Source: an uncultured Verrucomicrobiota bacterium (GTDB lineage: Bacteria; Verrucomicrobiota; Kiritimatiellia; RFP12; UBA1067). From it: a stretch of DNA of 31,531 nucleotides. The notes under the pieces were generated by a model that made no database searches, was not told the origin of the DNA, and saw nothing but the letters and a program-made list of their open reading frames with translations. Made by a program: the position numbers and the translations under genes. The stretch covers positions 1-31,531 of the forward strand of contig CAMZDY010000003.1 in NCBI GenBank assembly GCA_947305585.1. The letters run 5' to 3'. Positions 23,466 to 31,531 of this stretch are shown one piece after another (position 1 is the first letter of the stretch; each line of letters begins with the position of its first letter).

Positions 23466-26400
23466 TTACCTTATCCTTATATAGAAGCCTTCGTTCACGA
23501 GCGAATAGCCCTTGCCGTCCGCATCGATGACGAGCGTGTAGTCCTGCGCCGCCCCGGGCGCGCGCTGGACATTGGCAATGGGCGGCAGATATTCCGCTTT
23601 GTTGACCCGCAAAACGGTAATATCATCCGCAGCCAAGAGATTGGCGAAATTCTCCAGCGAAACATAGATCGTGCCGGTGATCTGGTTCTGGACGATAAAG
23701 ATGGGATATTGGTCCTCGCCGGTGAGGGCGATGGTGCCGCCAGTGCCGAAATCCACACTGTCAGCCGTTATTCTTACGTCCTTCTCGCCCACTATCAGGT
23801 TGCTGCGCACGATCAGGTTGGTGGCGGCATACATCGACGAGCGCAAGTTGAGCGCATCGGAGAACGAGGTGTCTGCCGTTATCACTACCGAACCTTCCGA
23901 CGCCGCGCCCGTGCCGAACAGCATCGTAACGCCGACGGCATCATTGGTGACGGGGCCCGAGAATCCGCTTGCGTCCAGGATGCGCAGATAGTTGTGCGTG
24001 GTTGCCTCCGCATCGCCGACATTCATCAGGAGGCCGGACCCGGTCAGCCGGTCGAAGACCACTTCCTTGCCGTCCACATCGCTCACCCCGCGCAGATGGA
24101 GACCGTAGCCGTAGGTCGAATTGTCGATTTCGAGCGTGGACGCCACTTCATAGCCCACCTGCGGATATATCGAACAGCCAGCAAGCCGGATCGTGGAATT
24201 GGCATTACCCAGTTTAGATAGACTCGTATTGCCGAATTCCACCCGCTCGATCGCCAGCGTGCCGGTCCACTTTTCGCTATCCTGGAGACTGTTCTTCACC
24301 GCGTCGATCGTCACCTGCGGCTTGCACTTGTTCATCACGATCGTACCGGCGCCCTCGACCGGAACGGTCAAATCCTCGTTGAACACCACCGTCACGCCGG
24401 CCGGAATCTTGTAGCCCGCCACCGCCACCATTTCGTCGTTCGTGGCGATCGTAACCGTGGCCGCTTCATCCACCAGGAAGCACAAGGTATCGCCCGCGAT
24501 GATGTAAGTGGGCACATGCGTTTCGTCCTGCAGGTAATATACGGCCGAATCCTTGTTGAACAGGTTGTCCGCTCCGCCTTCCACCGGTTCGAAATAAACT
24601 TCCTTGTTGCCGCGCGAAGCGGTGAAAGTGGCGCGGTAGCGCTTCGAAATTCCATCCCACGAAAAGCCGGCGAGACTGATCAAGTTGTTGCTGGAGTTGT
24701 TTACGTACGTAACCCGGGCACCGAAATATTCACACGTACCCGTCAGATAGACCGGCTCGGTGTCGCGCTTGCCGTCCACCAATTCGGTAAGATCGAAGGT
24801 GATGCGGCCGGTTGCGCCCATTTGCAAGGGGATGGTGGCCATGTCGAGCGCGCCATAATGGATGGTGAGATCCACATCGTTGGTCAGCACGCCGGAAATG
24901 CTCACCGGATGTCCGCCGATCGACTTGCGGATCGTGAGCGCCTGGCTGCCGGTTATGTGCAGGTCGCCGATGGCGTTCGGCGCGTCGACCGTGTCGCCGT
25001 TCAGCACCACGCTCATCCACTGGGGCACCTCGCCTTCAACCGTCAAGATCACGTCGGCGTTGGTGGCCGGCAGATGCCCGTCATCCTCCGGCGTGTTGGC
25101 CCAGGTGCCCACTTCCGTCGAATACCAGGTGTTGGTGCCCTCCGCCGACGCGATCGTGCGGGTGGATTCGGTGGTTATATCGATAAACGGATAATCCTCC
25201 ACCAGTTTCGCCATCACCGCGTCGCTCAGCTCTTCGCCGAAAATGCGCACCATCTCGATGACCGCCGGATCGTCGGCCTCCGGACGGGTGGCGACTCCGG
25301 ACACCTCTCCACCCAAAACCGAACCGACTTGGAAACCGCCATTGGAACCCAAAGTCCATTTGCTGTTGTATTTCTTCCTTATCTGAAGCTGACCGTCCAG
25401 ATACACCGATATGTACTCTTCGCTCTTGGTAAACACATACAAGTGTTTCGTCGCCGTGGCGGCCTTGGCGCGCATCGGTGAAATCACTTCCTTGTTATTG
25501 GCGTCCGAATTGCACCAGACAAGGTTCACGTCGTTCACCGTTTCTCCCCGCACCAACGCCAAGAAGCCGCCGGTTCTGTAGCCAAAAGCAATTAGCGTGT
25601 TGTTTTCTTCGGCCGGCATGGTGCCGTACACTACCGCCGTGAAAGTGCTGGGGTAGTTGCCGGCGGTTATATAAGGCGACGTGCGCACGTACAGATTGTT
25701 GGGCGCCTCGTTATCCAAGGAGGTTGCGGTGGTCCACGAAGTGTCGGCACTCAATTGACTGCTGGACGAGCCGAAATTGGGGAAGGTGGCGTCTTCGGCT
25801 ATATTGTCTTGATACTTCTCGGCATTGAAGGTGAAATCGTAAAGCGCCGCCTTGCCTTCCGGATGCGCGCCCTCGTCGAGCCGCGCCACATTGCCCTCCA
25901 CCGTAACCTCCACCGAAGAACCGTCGAACCGGATCACCACCACCTTCGCGATGGTATCCGACACGTTGGTCATCTCCGTTACGCCATTCAGATACTCGCT
26001 CTGCGTCTGGTTCACCTGCACCCGGCCAGAGCCAGATCCGGCGACAATATTCGACAGGTCGCGCCGGCTACTCATATTCAATACGCCCTCGTCCACTCGG
26101 ATCGTACCGGTAAGATTGGCGAGACTGCCCGTCACGATCAACTTGCCCGTACCGCGCTTGACGAGCGTACCCGAGCCGGTAAGCGCGGCCGCCAGCGTTA
26201 CTGTGTTGGTTCCGGTATCGATAACCGTTTCAGTTCCCGCCGCCAGCACGGTGCCGCTCGCCTTGGCGTTGGCGATTTCCATATCAGTCGCCGCCACGAT
26301 CGTGCCGCCCATCAGATTCAAGGTGGCATTCTGCGACAGGAACTGGATGCCGCCATCGCGCAAGTTCAGTACGCCGTTCGGCTTGAGGTTGATGGTGCCC

Positions 26401-29400
26401 GGCATGTCCGCCCGCTCGCTACCGGCGCGGATGCCCTTGGTGTTGACCGTGGCCACGCTCTCGCCGCCACCGATGTTCCAAGTTGCGCTGCCGCTACTGC
26501 TGCCGACATTTCCCCACGCCAGACGGACGGCGCCGTTGGGCATATCGATCGTGCCGCCGAGCATATCGTAGACGACCGTGGAATTCCAGTGGCCAATCAG
26601 CAGCGGCGCGGTGTTATTGGACGTCCCCTCCACGCTGCCGTTACCAGTGATCGTTACCGTGCCGCCGGTCTGGCGGAAATTCTGGACCACCCCGCCTTGA
26701 TTGCCGAGCACCATGCGAGTGACCGTGACATCGGCGCCGGCTTCAAAGCCGACGAGCGCCTTGCTGCCGACCGGTTGGAACAGCTCGCTGGTAAACGCTT
26801 GCGCCAAGATGATGCCGCCTTGGACATTGACGCTTTCGGTAACGAACGGCAGCGAGGTCAGCGTTTCGCTGCCGGCAAACCTGAACGCGGTTCCTGTACC
26901 CGGCGATATGAGCGATGCGTCCGCCCAATCGACTATCGTCGCCGTTCCTTCCGTCACCGAAACCGTGTTCACACCCAAGTCGTGCAGCACCGCGCCGTTC
27001 TTGGCCACGATCGAGCCGAAGGTGGTCGTAACGCCATCGTCTTTCTCGACCGTCACCGCACCGTCCACCGTGAGCACCCCGGCCGTAACATCGGTATCGA
27101 ACGTGAAGGTGGGAGTGGAGTCCTCGGCCGCCGTTATCGCAATATACGGCGCGGCGCCATCCTCCCAGCCCTCGGGTTTCTCGGCCGACCAATTGACGTC
27201 ATGATCGATGGTCTTGCGGTAATTGACGGTGCGCACGATGCCAACCGTAATCTGCGCATTGATCGAACAAGTGTTGTTTCCGCTGCAACGCGTGTCTTCC
27301 TCGGCAATATGACCGGAAGCATGCCACAGGCAATTGCACCGGGCGATCTTCGCATCGCTGAACGTTTCCCCTACCGCCAATCCGGCTACGCTTTCCGCGA
27401 ATTGGAACCGGTATCTGGTGCTGGAGGCAAGGAGATCTTGGTTGAAAGCGAAGGTGGTATAACCGGACGCCACCCATTCCGAATCGCCCTCCGCGCTTAT
27501 GGCCACGATTACATTGTCAGACGTGGTGACCACCAGGTATGGTTTGGTAGTGATCGCCACATCGCCGCTACCGCCAAAGTTGGCATTGTTGTGGGTGGTG
27601 CTACCCCACTTTACCGTTATCGAGGTAAGCGCGACGACTTCGGCGATCTCGGCAATATCGGTGGTGGCATCGGCAAACAGGAAGTGGACCGAATCCGGCT
27701 CGGTTACCGCATTCCGCAAATTGAACGACTGCCAGCTGGCGTTTGCGCTATCGGCATTGGGGGTGGCGGTATTGTTCAAATAGGTGGAATAAGTGCCGGC
27801 CACCTCGGTATCGATTACCAACTTGCCTTGACCGGCGGAGATGGCGATGTTGCCGAACACTTCGTCCGATCCGTAGGTATAAACGGCGATCATGGCGATT
27901 CCGGCCGGAACGTTGGTTACGGCAATCTCGCCCGCCACCACTTCCGCCAAGGTTGGCCGGACCGCAATTGAAGTGTCGGCGTCAAACGACCAGTTGGCAA
28001 AGTCGCGGATCCCGACCATATCGATCGAAGTTGCCGCGGCGGAAACCGAAAGCCCCGTCAGCGTAGCCCAGGTAAACGGTGATTCCGGAACCATGCCCGC
28101 CAGCGTAGCCGCGCCGGTCAAGGTGTCTAGCGCCGCCTGCGCGGTCTTATAATATGTAGTAGTGGAATCCTGCGTGAGTGACATTACCGCCATATAGAGG
28201 TTCCGGTCGTCGGCATCCTGGAATATGGTATAATAAGTTGCTCCGTCCGCCGTAGCCCGCGTGTTGGCGATGGCGCCCGCACCGCCCGCCGCCAGCACCA
28301 CCGCTTCTTCGACCGGAGCCGCCGCAAGCGCAATTTCGCCGATCGACAGCGTAGCCGAAGTGTTATTGGTCACCGTGCCCGTATAGTCGGCCGCGATGCG
28401 GGCAATGGCAATCGAGGTTATCGCCGCTTCCGTGTCGAAAACGAAATTGCCCGGCCCGGAAATCGTCTGGAAGGTATACGCCCTAACCGAAGCATCCGTA
28501 ATCAGCATGTCGCCCTGCAGCTCCAGATCTGGCGCCACTTGATAGCCGGCTTCGGCGTGGAGATATCCGCCGGTTATGCCGCCAACCACCACCTTGGATC
28601 CGCTACGACCGTAGACATTGAGATTGAGCCCTTCCGCCGCGACTACCGGCAATTCCACCGATCCGGTCCAATCTGCGCCAAAGGTGGGGGCAACGTTCAA
28701 CAGCGCCGCACAGCGTATGGTTCCGGTCCCCGCCACTTCGCCCAGCATGAGCGAATTCGCCGTCATTTCCACGGTGCCTGCAATCAGCACCCGGGTGGCC
28801 GCCAATCCTTTACCGGCGGCGATCGCCAAGGTTTTTTCCGCCACCACTTCGATGGATCCGGCGTTGGACTCGTCTAGTTCGTTGGTTCCACCCAAACCGA
28901 TGCGCTTGCCGGTGGTGCTGATCGAGCCGGCAAATTCCGAGACATCTGTAAAGGTAATCCGCTCGCGACTGGCGGAGTTGCCGGCATCGTACAAGGTGCC
29001 CGTACCCTTCAACTTGGCGATTTTGATTTCGTCCGCCGAATCGCCGTTGTTGTCATACCACGCATAATATACGCTCTCGCTATCGTCTTCCAGCACCAAG
29101 GTCCAAGGGCAGTCGGCACTTCCGGCATAAGCGCGGACATTGGTGAACTTCACGCAGGAGTTGGCGTTGCCGTAGCCGGCCAACGATTCCAGCACAACCG
29201 CCACCGCACTGGTCTCGCCGGTGCCGGTGTCGCCGATATTCTTGAGCCAAAGCGTTCCTTGCCACGTTTCCGCATTGCTCAATTTCGCGAGCAAGGCAGC
29301 ATTCGGCAGACATCCGTCCAGCACCAACGTGCCCGTACCCGAAAACGCCAACTCGGCAGGTATCGCAGCAGCCGAGGAAATAGTCACCACGCCACTGTCG

Positions 29401-31531
29401 CCAATGACAAGCGCGCCAGCCCCCTCGACCGAATTCAAGGCGGCTTCCGTATCGATCTCCACCATTCCGCTCGCAATCGTCATGGCGCCCACCGGCTTCA
29501 GCGCTCCTCCGGTAAGCTTATAGGTGGTCCCTTCGCCGCCATTGAAAACAATCGCCGCCGGCGTGCGCGTTCCCTCGATGGTAATCGTCGCCTCGGTTTC
29601 GGGCGCGCCAATCGTACCAAAGGTCACCGCGGTCAAGTCGGCATAGCCGGTGCTCTCGCTGGTGATGGTGTTTTCGATGCTGGTGGCCGACCACGTGGCC
29701 GAGCCGCCCGTCCAGGGTTCGGACGCGCCGGGCGTAAAGGTAACCGTCCCAGCTTCCACCGTAAACGTACCAGTACATCCTTTCGGCTTGAGGCAGGATA
29801 CGTCTTCACTCGCATAGCCGGTCATCACCGTGATCGCTTCGCTGGCGGGGGTGAGTCCGATTTCGGTCAAGTCCACATACACATTGCCACTCGCGTTGAT
29901 CGTTTGCGCCGCCAGCGGAACTACCGCTTCCTCGACTAGCGGAATCACCACCGTGGCGCCGTCGTTCAGCGTCAGCATGGCCGATGTCATAGCCGCCGGA
30001 TTGCGCACTTCCAGCCAACCGCTGTCATTCACCGTAACCGCGCCGTTGGCCCAGCTGCCGGTTTCGGAGAATATCACCTTGCCGTACGAGGAAATGTCCA
30101 GCTTGCTGTTTCCGGTACAAACATTCGCACCACTCAACGTTAGCGCGTTGATTGTAGATGAGCCATCCCCGATTACCGAAAGGCTTACCGCACGATTGTC
30201 GCTGCTCTTGAATACACCGGCGAATTCCGTATCTCTGGTCTGTTTCGTTTCCACTTCATATTTATAATCTCCACTCGACCATTCGGAACTTATGGTGCCG
30301 CTACCGGAAAGATCGCGTACTTTCAACTTGCCGCCGGGTGTCCCGGATGTTCCCTTGTAATACTGATTGCCCAAATGCACATACCCTGCCACTTCAAGTT
30401 CCGGACGTGCCGACGGATCGAAAGTCGGATTGCCGGTGGGATTGAGATTGCATTGATAGTAGTAGCCGGACGTAGTGCTCTCGCTTTTCAGCCGGACGAC
30501 ACCGTCAAACATGCTCAATGTGGCCGTGTGAGTTATCTTGTTGGGCGCGGTGCTGGTATCGTCCAACTCCAAGATGGCCGATCCGCCACCCGTGAACCGA
30601 TCGCCATTTGCCCACTCGCAATCCCGCAACGTGAAAGTTGCCCCCTCGGCGATAGCCACCGGATTCGCCGGTTCCTTGGTTGATACGATTTGCCCTTCCT
30701 CCAGCAAAGTGCCGCCGCTAATATTGTTGGCGTTGCCGAGCGCCAGCGTACCAGGGCCAAGCTTGATCAGCTTCGCAGCCGTGATGGCGACGGAAATCGT
30801 ATTGGTGGTGCCTGCGGCCACGTACACGACCAGCGTCCCGTCGTCCATGCCCGCAGTGTCGATGGCCTCCTCGGTGGGGTTCAAAACGAGGATGCCGTCC
30901 ATCAACGCCAATTCCGTGCCAACGGTTAGCGCGCTCTTGATGGTGGCAATTCCCTTGCCGCTCTTGGTTACCGTTCCGGCGGTAATGGCATCGCCCGTAA
31001 TCGTCACCGCGCGCTGGTCGGCCGTAACCCCGAGCGTATCCACGTTCTTCTCGCCCATCACCGTCACCTCCAGCGGCGTGGCGGACGAATCGTCGTCATC
31101 CGGGAAGATTACTTTCTGTGAGCCGTCATTGATGTAATTGTTGTCGCCGCCGTTGAAGCCCGTATCCGTCCACACTCCGCTCAATCCGGTCCACGGAATC
31201 GATTCGATCTTGACGCCAAACTCATAGGTTCCACTCGACGTCTCCTCGGAATATATCTTCCAGTTTTCGCTATTCGCGCCGCGAACGAACGAGGCCACCT
31301 GTTCGGCCGTGATTTGGGTGGGGGTCGTGATCAGCGGCAACTTGAACTTGCCGGTCAAGTCGAGATCGGAAATATCCACATTGATGTTGCCGGACAGCGT
31401 CAGCGATTCCGTAACCGTAAGCTTCTCGGTGAGACTCTTAGGCTTCAGTGTGGCGCCGTCCGCCAACGTCAGCATGGGCGTGGTTCCTGTACCGGAAATG
31501 GTGCCGGTCACCGTAAATGTGGAATTTTCAT
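23466..31531 (-). CDS. Giant surface/secreted protein of autotransporter-type beta-strand repeats (N-terminus outside window)
   Basis: About 2,688 residues are visible. The frame stays open to the right edge, so the GTG at 31511 is not the true start and the signal peptide is missing. The protein is rich in Gly, Thr, Ser, Ala and Val. It carries many GxGTL strands typical of the passenger-associated transport repeat and parallel beta-helices (for example GSGTLVKRGTGKLIVTG near 26150, GPGTLALGNANN near 30740). A LamG/concanavalin-like domain is at about 25860-25175 (ALYDFTFNAEKY, EYISVYLDGQLQIRKKY). Related ~190-residue modules recur. The end (SLVNEGFYIRIR) has no beta-barrel, LPXTG or PEP-CTERM signal, so it is not a classical autotransporter. 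Function unknown; adhesion or glycan binding is a guess. Confidence 0.88.
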   Translation of the reverse strand, partial: ENSTFTVTGTISGTGTTPMLTLADGATLKPKSLTEKLTVTESLTLSGNINVDISDLDLTGKFKLPLITTPTQITAEQVASFVRGANSENWKIYSEETSSGTYEFGVKIESIPWTGLSGVWTDTGFNGGDNNYINDGSQKVIFPDDDDSSATPLEVTVMGEKNVDTLGVTADQRAVTITGDAITAGTVTKSGKGIATIKSALTVGTELALMDGILVLNPTEEAIDTAGMDDGTLVVYVAAGTTNTISVAITAAKLIKLGPGTLALGNANNISGGTLLEEGQIVSTKEPANPVAIAEGATFTLRDCEWANGDRFTGGGSAILELDDTSTAPNKITHTATLSMFDGVVRLKSESTTSGYYYQCNLNPTGNPTFDPSARPELEVAGYVHLGNQYYKGTSGTPGGKLKVRDLSGSGTISSEWSSGDYKYEVETKQTRDTEFAGVFKSSDNRAVSLSVIGDGSSTINALTLSGANVCTGNSKLDISSYGKVIFSETGSWANGAVTVNDSGWLEVRNPAAMTSAMLTLNDGATVVIPLVEEAVVPLAAQTINASGNVYVDLTEIGLTPASEAITVMTGYASEDVSCLKPKGCTGTFTVEAGTVTFTPGASEPWTGGSATWSATSIENTITSESTGYADLTAVTFGTIGAPETEATITIEGTRTPAAIVFNGGEGTTYKLTGGALKPVGAMTIASGMVEIDTEAALNSVEGAGALVIGDSGVVTISSAAAIPAELAFSGTGTLVLDGCLPNAALLAKLSNAETWQGTLWLKNIGDTGTGETSAVAVVLESLAGYGNANSCVKFTNVRAYAGSADCPWTLVLEDDSESVYYAWYDNNGDSADEIKIAKLKGTGTLYDAGNSASRERITFTDVSEFAGSISTTGKRIGLGGTNELDESNAGSIEVVAEKTLAIAAGKGLAATRVLIAGTVEMTANSLMLGEVAGTGTIRCAALLNVAPTFGADWTGSVELPVVAAEGLNLNVYGRSGSKVVVGGITGGYLHAEAGYQVAPDLELQGDMLITDASVRAYTFQTISGPGNFVFDTEAAITSIAIARIAADYTGTVTNNTSATLSIGEIALAAAPVEEAVVLAAGGAGAIANTRATADGATYYTIFQDADDRNLYMAVMSLTQDSTTTYYKTAQAALDTLTGAATLAGMVPESPFTWATLTGLSVSAAATSIDMVGIRDFANWSFDADTSIAVRPTLAEVVAGEIAVTNVPAGIAMIAVYTYGSDEVFGNIAISAGQGKLVIDTEVAGTYSTYLNNTATPNADSANASWQSFNLRNAVTEPDSVHFLFADATTDIAEIAEVVALTSITVKWGSTTHNNANFGGSGDVAITTKPYLVVTTSDNVIVAISAEGDSEWVASGYTTFAFNQDLLASSTRYRFQFAESVAGLAVGETFSDAKIARCNCLWHASGHIAEEDTRCSGNNTCSINAQITVGIVRTVNYRKTIDHDVNWSAEKPEGWEDGAAPYIAITAAEDSTPTFTFDTDVTAGVLTVDGAVTVEKDDGVTTTFGSIVAKNGAVLHDLGVNTVSVTEGTATIVDWADASLISPGTGTAFRFAGSETLTSLPFVTESVNVQGGIILAQAFTSELFQPVGSKALVGFEAGADVTVTRMVLGNQGGVVQNFRQTGGTVTITGNGSVEGTSNNTAPLLIGHWNSTVVYDMLGGTIDMPNGAVRLAWGNVGSSSGSATWNIGGGESVATVNTKGIRAGSERADMPGTINLKPNGVLNLRDGGIQFLSQNATLNLMGGTIVAATDMEIANAKASGTVLAAGTETVIDTGTNTVTLAAALTGSGTLVKRGTGKLIVTGSLANLTGTIRVDEGVLNMSSRRDLSNIVAGSGSGRVQVNQTQSEYLNGVTEMTNVSDTIAKVVVIRFDGSSVEVTVEGNVARLDEGAHPEGKAALYDFTFNAEKYQDNIAEDATFPNFGSSSSQLSADTSWTTATSLDNEAPNNLYVRTSPYITAGNYPSTFTAVVYGTMPAEENNTLIAFGYRTGGFLALVRGETVNDVNLVWCNSDANNKEVISPMRAKAATATKHLYVFTKSEEYISVYLDGQLQIRKKYNSKWTLGSNGGFQVGSVLGGEVSGVATRPEADDPAVIEMVRIFGEELSDAVMAKLVEDYPFIDITTESTRTIASAEGTNTWYSTEVGTWANTPEDDGHLPATNADVILTVEGEVPQWMSVVLNGDTVDAPNAIGDLHITGSQALTIRKSIGGHPVSISGVLTNDVDLTIHYGALDMATIPLQMGATGRITFDLTELVDGKRDTEPVYLTGTCEYFGARVTYVNNSSNNLISLAGFSWDGISKRYRATFTASRGNKEVYFEPVEGGADNLFNKDSAVYYLQDETHVPTYIIAGDTLCFLVDEAATVTIATNDEMVAVAGYKIPAGVTVVFNEDLTVPVEGAGTIVMNKCKPQVTIDAVKNSLQDSEKWTGTLAIERVEFGNTSLSKLGNANSTIRLAGCSIYPQVGYEVASTLEIDNSTYGYGLHLRGVSDVDGKEVVFDRLTGSGLLMNVGDAEATTHNYLRILDASGFSGPVTNDAVGVTMLFGTGAASEGSVVITADTSFSDALNLRSSMYAATNLIVRSNLIVGEKDVRITADSVDFGTGGTIALTGEDQYPIFIVQNQITGTIYVSLENFANLLAADDITVLRVNKAEYLPPIANVQRAPGAAQDYTLVIDADGKGYSLVNEGFYIRIR
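23788..24353 (-). repeat. Giant-protein module C
   Basis: About 189 residues with the same landmarks as module B: GAGTIVMNKCKP, KWTGTLAIER, LGNANSTIRLAGC, STLEIDNS, LTGSGLLMN, DASGFSGPV and EGSVVITADTSF. It is near the C-terminus, more than 4 kb from module B. Confidence 0.7.
28335..28735 (-). repeat. Giant-protein module B', shortened relative
   Basis: It follows module B directly. The same plan is seen in weaker form: GTGTIRCAALL, DWTGSVELPV, GYQVAPDLELQGDM, ISGPGNFVFDTE and AADYTGTVTNN. Boundaries are approximate. Confidence 0.5.
28770..29339 (-). repeat. Giant-protein module B
   Basis: About 190 residues, from GTGTLVLDGCLPNAALLAKL through TWQGTLWLKN, YGNANSCVKFTN, TLVLEDDS, LKGTGTLYD and DVSEFAGSI to the stretch after SIEVVAEKTL. 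It aligns with module C in the same order of landmarks and almost the same length. Confidence 0.7.
30130..30590 (-). repeat. Giant-protein module A, divergent
   Basis: GGGSAILELDD, RPELEVAGYVHL, VRDLSGSGTISSE and TRDTEFAGVFKSSDN repeat the order seen in modules B and C, but the match is weaker. Boundaries are approximate. Confidence 0.45.

Noticed and set aside
25755..27971. A 738-codon open frame on the plus strand within the giant gene
   Set aside because: It is opposite the repeat protein. The frame stays open because of regular codon composition; no domain can be seen and there is no ribosome site.
31509..31511. GTG as the start of the giant protein
   Set aside because: The frame is open to the window edge, no ribosome site or signal peptide is present, and the preceding residues (ENSTFT) continue the repeat pattern.
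1..31531. tRNA, rRNA, CRISPR array or insertion sequence
   Set aside because: Gaps are too short for RNA genes, no regularly spaced direct repeats are seen, and no transposase-like frame or terminal inverted repeats were noticed.

Overview
This 31.5 kb, GC-rich window is coded entirely on the minus strand and packed with genes. I see 23 protein genes, no plus-strand gene, no RNA gene, no CRISPR array and no insertion sequence. The longest non-coding gap is about 56 bases, so no stretch over 300 bases lacks a gene. Gene content points to an anaerobic, probably host-associated member of the Verrucomicrobiota/Kiritimatiellota/Lentisphaerota side of the PVC group. The supporting genes are a Tat-exported sulfatase with its anaerobic maturase, AdhE, a group B-like FeFe hydrogenase, a streptopain-like C10 protease, a giant protein of autotransporter-type beta-strand repeats, and a protein with two STN-like repeats. 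The lineage is an inference from content, not from a marker phylogeny.

Reading in the direction of transcription (right to left): (1) 31531-23466 is the C-terminal ~2,690 residues of a giant surface or secreted repeat protein whose start lies outside the window. (2) 23462-20671 holds a small membrane-anchored protein of unknown role, a NifU-type Fe-S scaffold, NrdR, a Gfo/Idh/MocA-like protein lacking the usual catalytic lysine, and a DtxR/MntR-type regulator. (3) 20674-13829 holds a zinc-ribbon/PTS-EIIA fusion, a D-Ala-D-Ala carboxypeptidase, a C10 protease, an MscS channel, RsmB and a sodium:amino-acid symporter. (4) 13809-12673 is an orphan ATP-grasp enzyme. (5) From a clear promoter at 12687-12659, a fermentation run begins: adhE, an APH-fold kinase, FeFe hydrogenase, infA and yebC (which also has its own promoter). 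It continues through a VOC protein, sulfatase, anaerobic sulfatase maturase, a BASS-family transporter and an iron alcohol dehydrogenase. (6) From an apparently leaderless promoter at 1603-1575 come the double-STN protein and the start of an unknown gene that leaves the window at base 1.

Functionally, adhE, the hydrogenase and the second iron-ADH fit disposal of reductant as ethanol/alcohols and H2. The sulfatase and maturase fit desulfation of host or algal polysaccharide. Six gene pairs overlap at ATGA or GTGATG junctions, which suggests translational coupling. The most notable items are the zinc-ribbon/EIIA fusion, the hybrid metal site in the DtxR-family regulator, the degenerate oxidoreductase coupled to NrdR, the leaderless promoter, the -35 boxes that overlap the upstream gene's end, and the modular build of the giant protein.
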